Assembly (NCBI RefSeq): GCF_900198195.1
Contig: NZ_LT899436.1
Location: forward strand, 4,550,880 to 4,614,879
Length of the DNA: 64,000 bases
DNA from: Tenacibaculum jejuense
GTDB taxonomy: Bacteria; Bacteroidota; Bacteroidia; Flavobacteriales; Flavobacteriaceae
Direction: 5' to 3'
Notes under the pieces: generated by a model
Databases searched by the model: none
What the model was told of the DNA's origin: nothing
What the model saw: the letters and a program-made list of their open reading frames with translations, nothing else
Translations under genes and position numbers: made by a program
In this document: positions 63,208-64,000 of the stretch, piece by piece
Position numbering within the stretch: the stretch's first letter is position 1
Layout: the number at the start of each line of letters is the position of its first letter

Positions 63208-63768
63208 AATTTCTTGATTTTAATTGTGTTGTTGGCCACAAAAATAGTGTTATTAACGGTTATCAACAGTAATTAACAATGCTTTTTTTGAAAAGGGTAA
63301 TAAACAACTTAAAATAAACGATTTACCAATATTTCTAAATTGTTAAGAACTACTAAGAAGTTTATCAAAAGAATTTTTGTCTTTCTTAGTTTTTTTTACA
63401 ATACAGCGGTCTACATGAATTATGCAACTTTTTTTTTAGTTTTTTAATTTGAATTTATCAACATAAAATTTACAATTTATTTACAGTGAACAAGAAATTA
63501 ACTATTCATAAAAAGAAGTGTATTTCTATTCAAGCTGATTGTTAATAACTATGTTTTATAGTTGATTTTCAATCTATTTTTATACTCACAAATTGTTAAT
63601 TTCATTTAATAAGTGATAAAACCAAATTTAAATTCAGAAAACAATTCCACAAATTAACACACTATTATAATCAGTTGTCTTTTTTTTAAAATTTTAAATA
63701 AAACAATTAATAATAATATAAGTTGTTAATAAGGAAAACTCAGCTAAGAAATTTTGATTAAGTAAGGA
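63208..63768. other. 561-bp AT-rich non-coding stretch with DnaA-box-like sequences
   Basis: No gene. It contains TTATCAACA twice (63260-63268 and 63455-63463) and several TGTTAATAA-like words, one mismatch from the TTATCCACA DnaA box. Clusters like this occur at origins, but neighbours dnaA and dnaN are not in the window and the words may be chance in such AT-rich DNA. Confidence 0.3.
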
Positions 63769-63909
63769 ATGTCTTTTTTTGAAGAAACAACTGTTGAGGA
63801 ATCTTTTTTACTTAGTGTTGTATTTATACTTACTGCAGCAATAATAATTCCTGTAATGAATATTACAAGAAAGAAGATTATTATTTTACGTAAGTTTTTC
63901 ACTTTGTAG
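63769..63909 (+). CDS. Possible 46-aa membrane peptide
   Basis: MSFFEETTVEESFLLSVVFI then LTAAIIIPVMNITRKK: an acidic N-terminus, one hydrophobic helix and a basic end, the pattern of short one-span membrane proteins. No promoter box or family recognised; the remaining sequence to 64000 has nothing else. Low certainty. Confidence 0.35.
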   Translation: MSFFEETTVEESFLLSVVFILTAAIIIPVMNITRKKIIILRKFFTL

Positions 63910-64000
63910 TAGTTAGTTTATATAAAGACGAGAAAATTTAAGAGATGTTACATTTTTCTTAAGATTTTTTTAAGAAATATTATCCGTGGATAATTCTTTG

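Overview
The window is AT-rich (by eye about 30-33% GC), with Bacteroidetes-type -7 promoter boxes (TAnnTTTG), no Shine-Dalgarno pattern, lipoprotein signal peptides of the Bacteroidetes kind and flavobacterial gene neighbours. It looks like chromosomal DNA of a marine Flavobacteriaceae member, Tenacibaculum-like; genus is an inference. No rRNA, tRNA, CRISPR array, transposase or integrase was seen.

Region 1 (1-18706, almost all minus strand) is an accessory polymorphic-toxin locus. In transcription order it holds a 1250-aa uncharacterised protein, an 851-aa protein ending in a deaminase-like toxin domain with its SUKH-3 immunity partner, a decaying array of orphan immunity genes and toxin remnants separated by repeated border sequences and a repeated palindrome (8285-11730), two paralogous proteins with a phage-fibre-like N-terminal module, a 934-aa protein ending in a JAMM-like domain with a candidate immunity protein, a DUF2589 protein and a related partial gene at the left edge. 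A plus-strand lipoprotein (7382-8185) interrupts it. A divergent XRE/S24 LexA-like repressor (19006) with an inverted-repeat operator borders the locus and may control it.

Region 2 (19829-29562) is mostly housekeeping: a Rieske oxygenase, sdhCAB, a membrane MutS-like ATPase, a DUF1573 protein, a thioredoxin/TPR protein and a LytS/LytTR two-component pair.

Region 3 (29910-34140) is centred on a TPR histidine kinase/response regulator operon. Downstream, on the same strand, are three tandem small-RNA genes. Each has two 9-bp direct repeats 22 bp apart, exactly 27 bp upstream of a -7 box, and ends in an intrinsic terminator. A fourth repeat pair has no usable promoter. A 43-aa glycine-rich peptide gene lies upstream of the kinase.

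Region 4 (34953-46793) holds trmH-type and mutS genes, folE/merC divergent from a Fur-family regulator, a broken GspG-like gene, a MATE transporter, GNAT proteins, SUFU, queD and pth.

Region 5 (46891-47790) holds four tandem small-RNA genes. Each has a TCGATA box exactly 34 nt before its -7 box, a hairpin displaying a run of five to seven G, and an intrinsic terminator.

Region 6 (47808-64000) is mostly conserved: aldehyde dehydrogenase, isoaspartyl peptidase, an ECF sigma operon with lipoproteins and a probable non-AUG start, YHS proteins, MFS, gpsA, dut, recA, a pseudouridine synthase, a double-glycine-leader peptide (62119-62280), elaA-like and rpiB. The most novel material is the two tandem small-RNA families and the toxin/immunity array.
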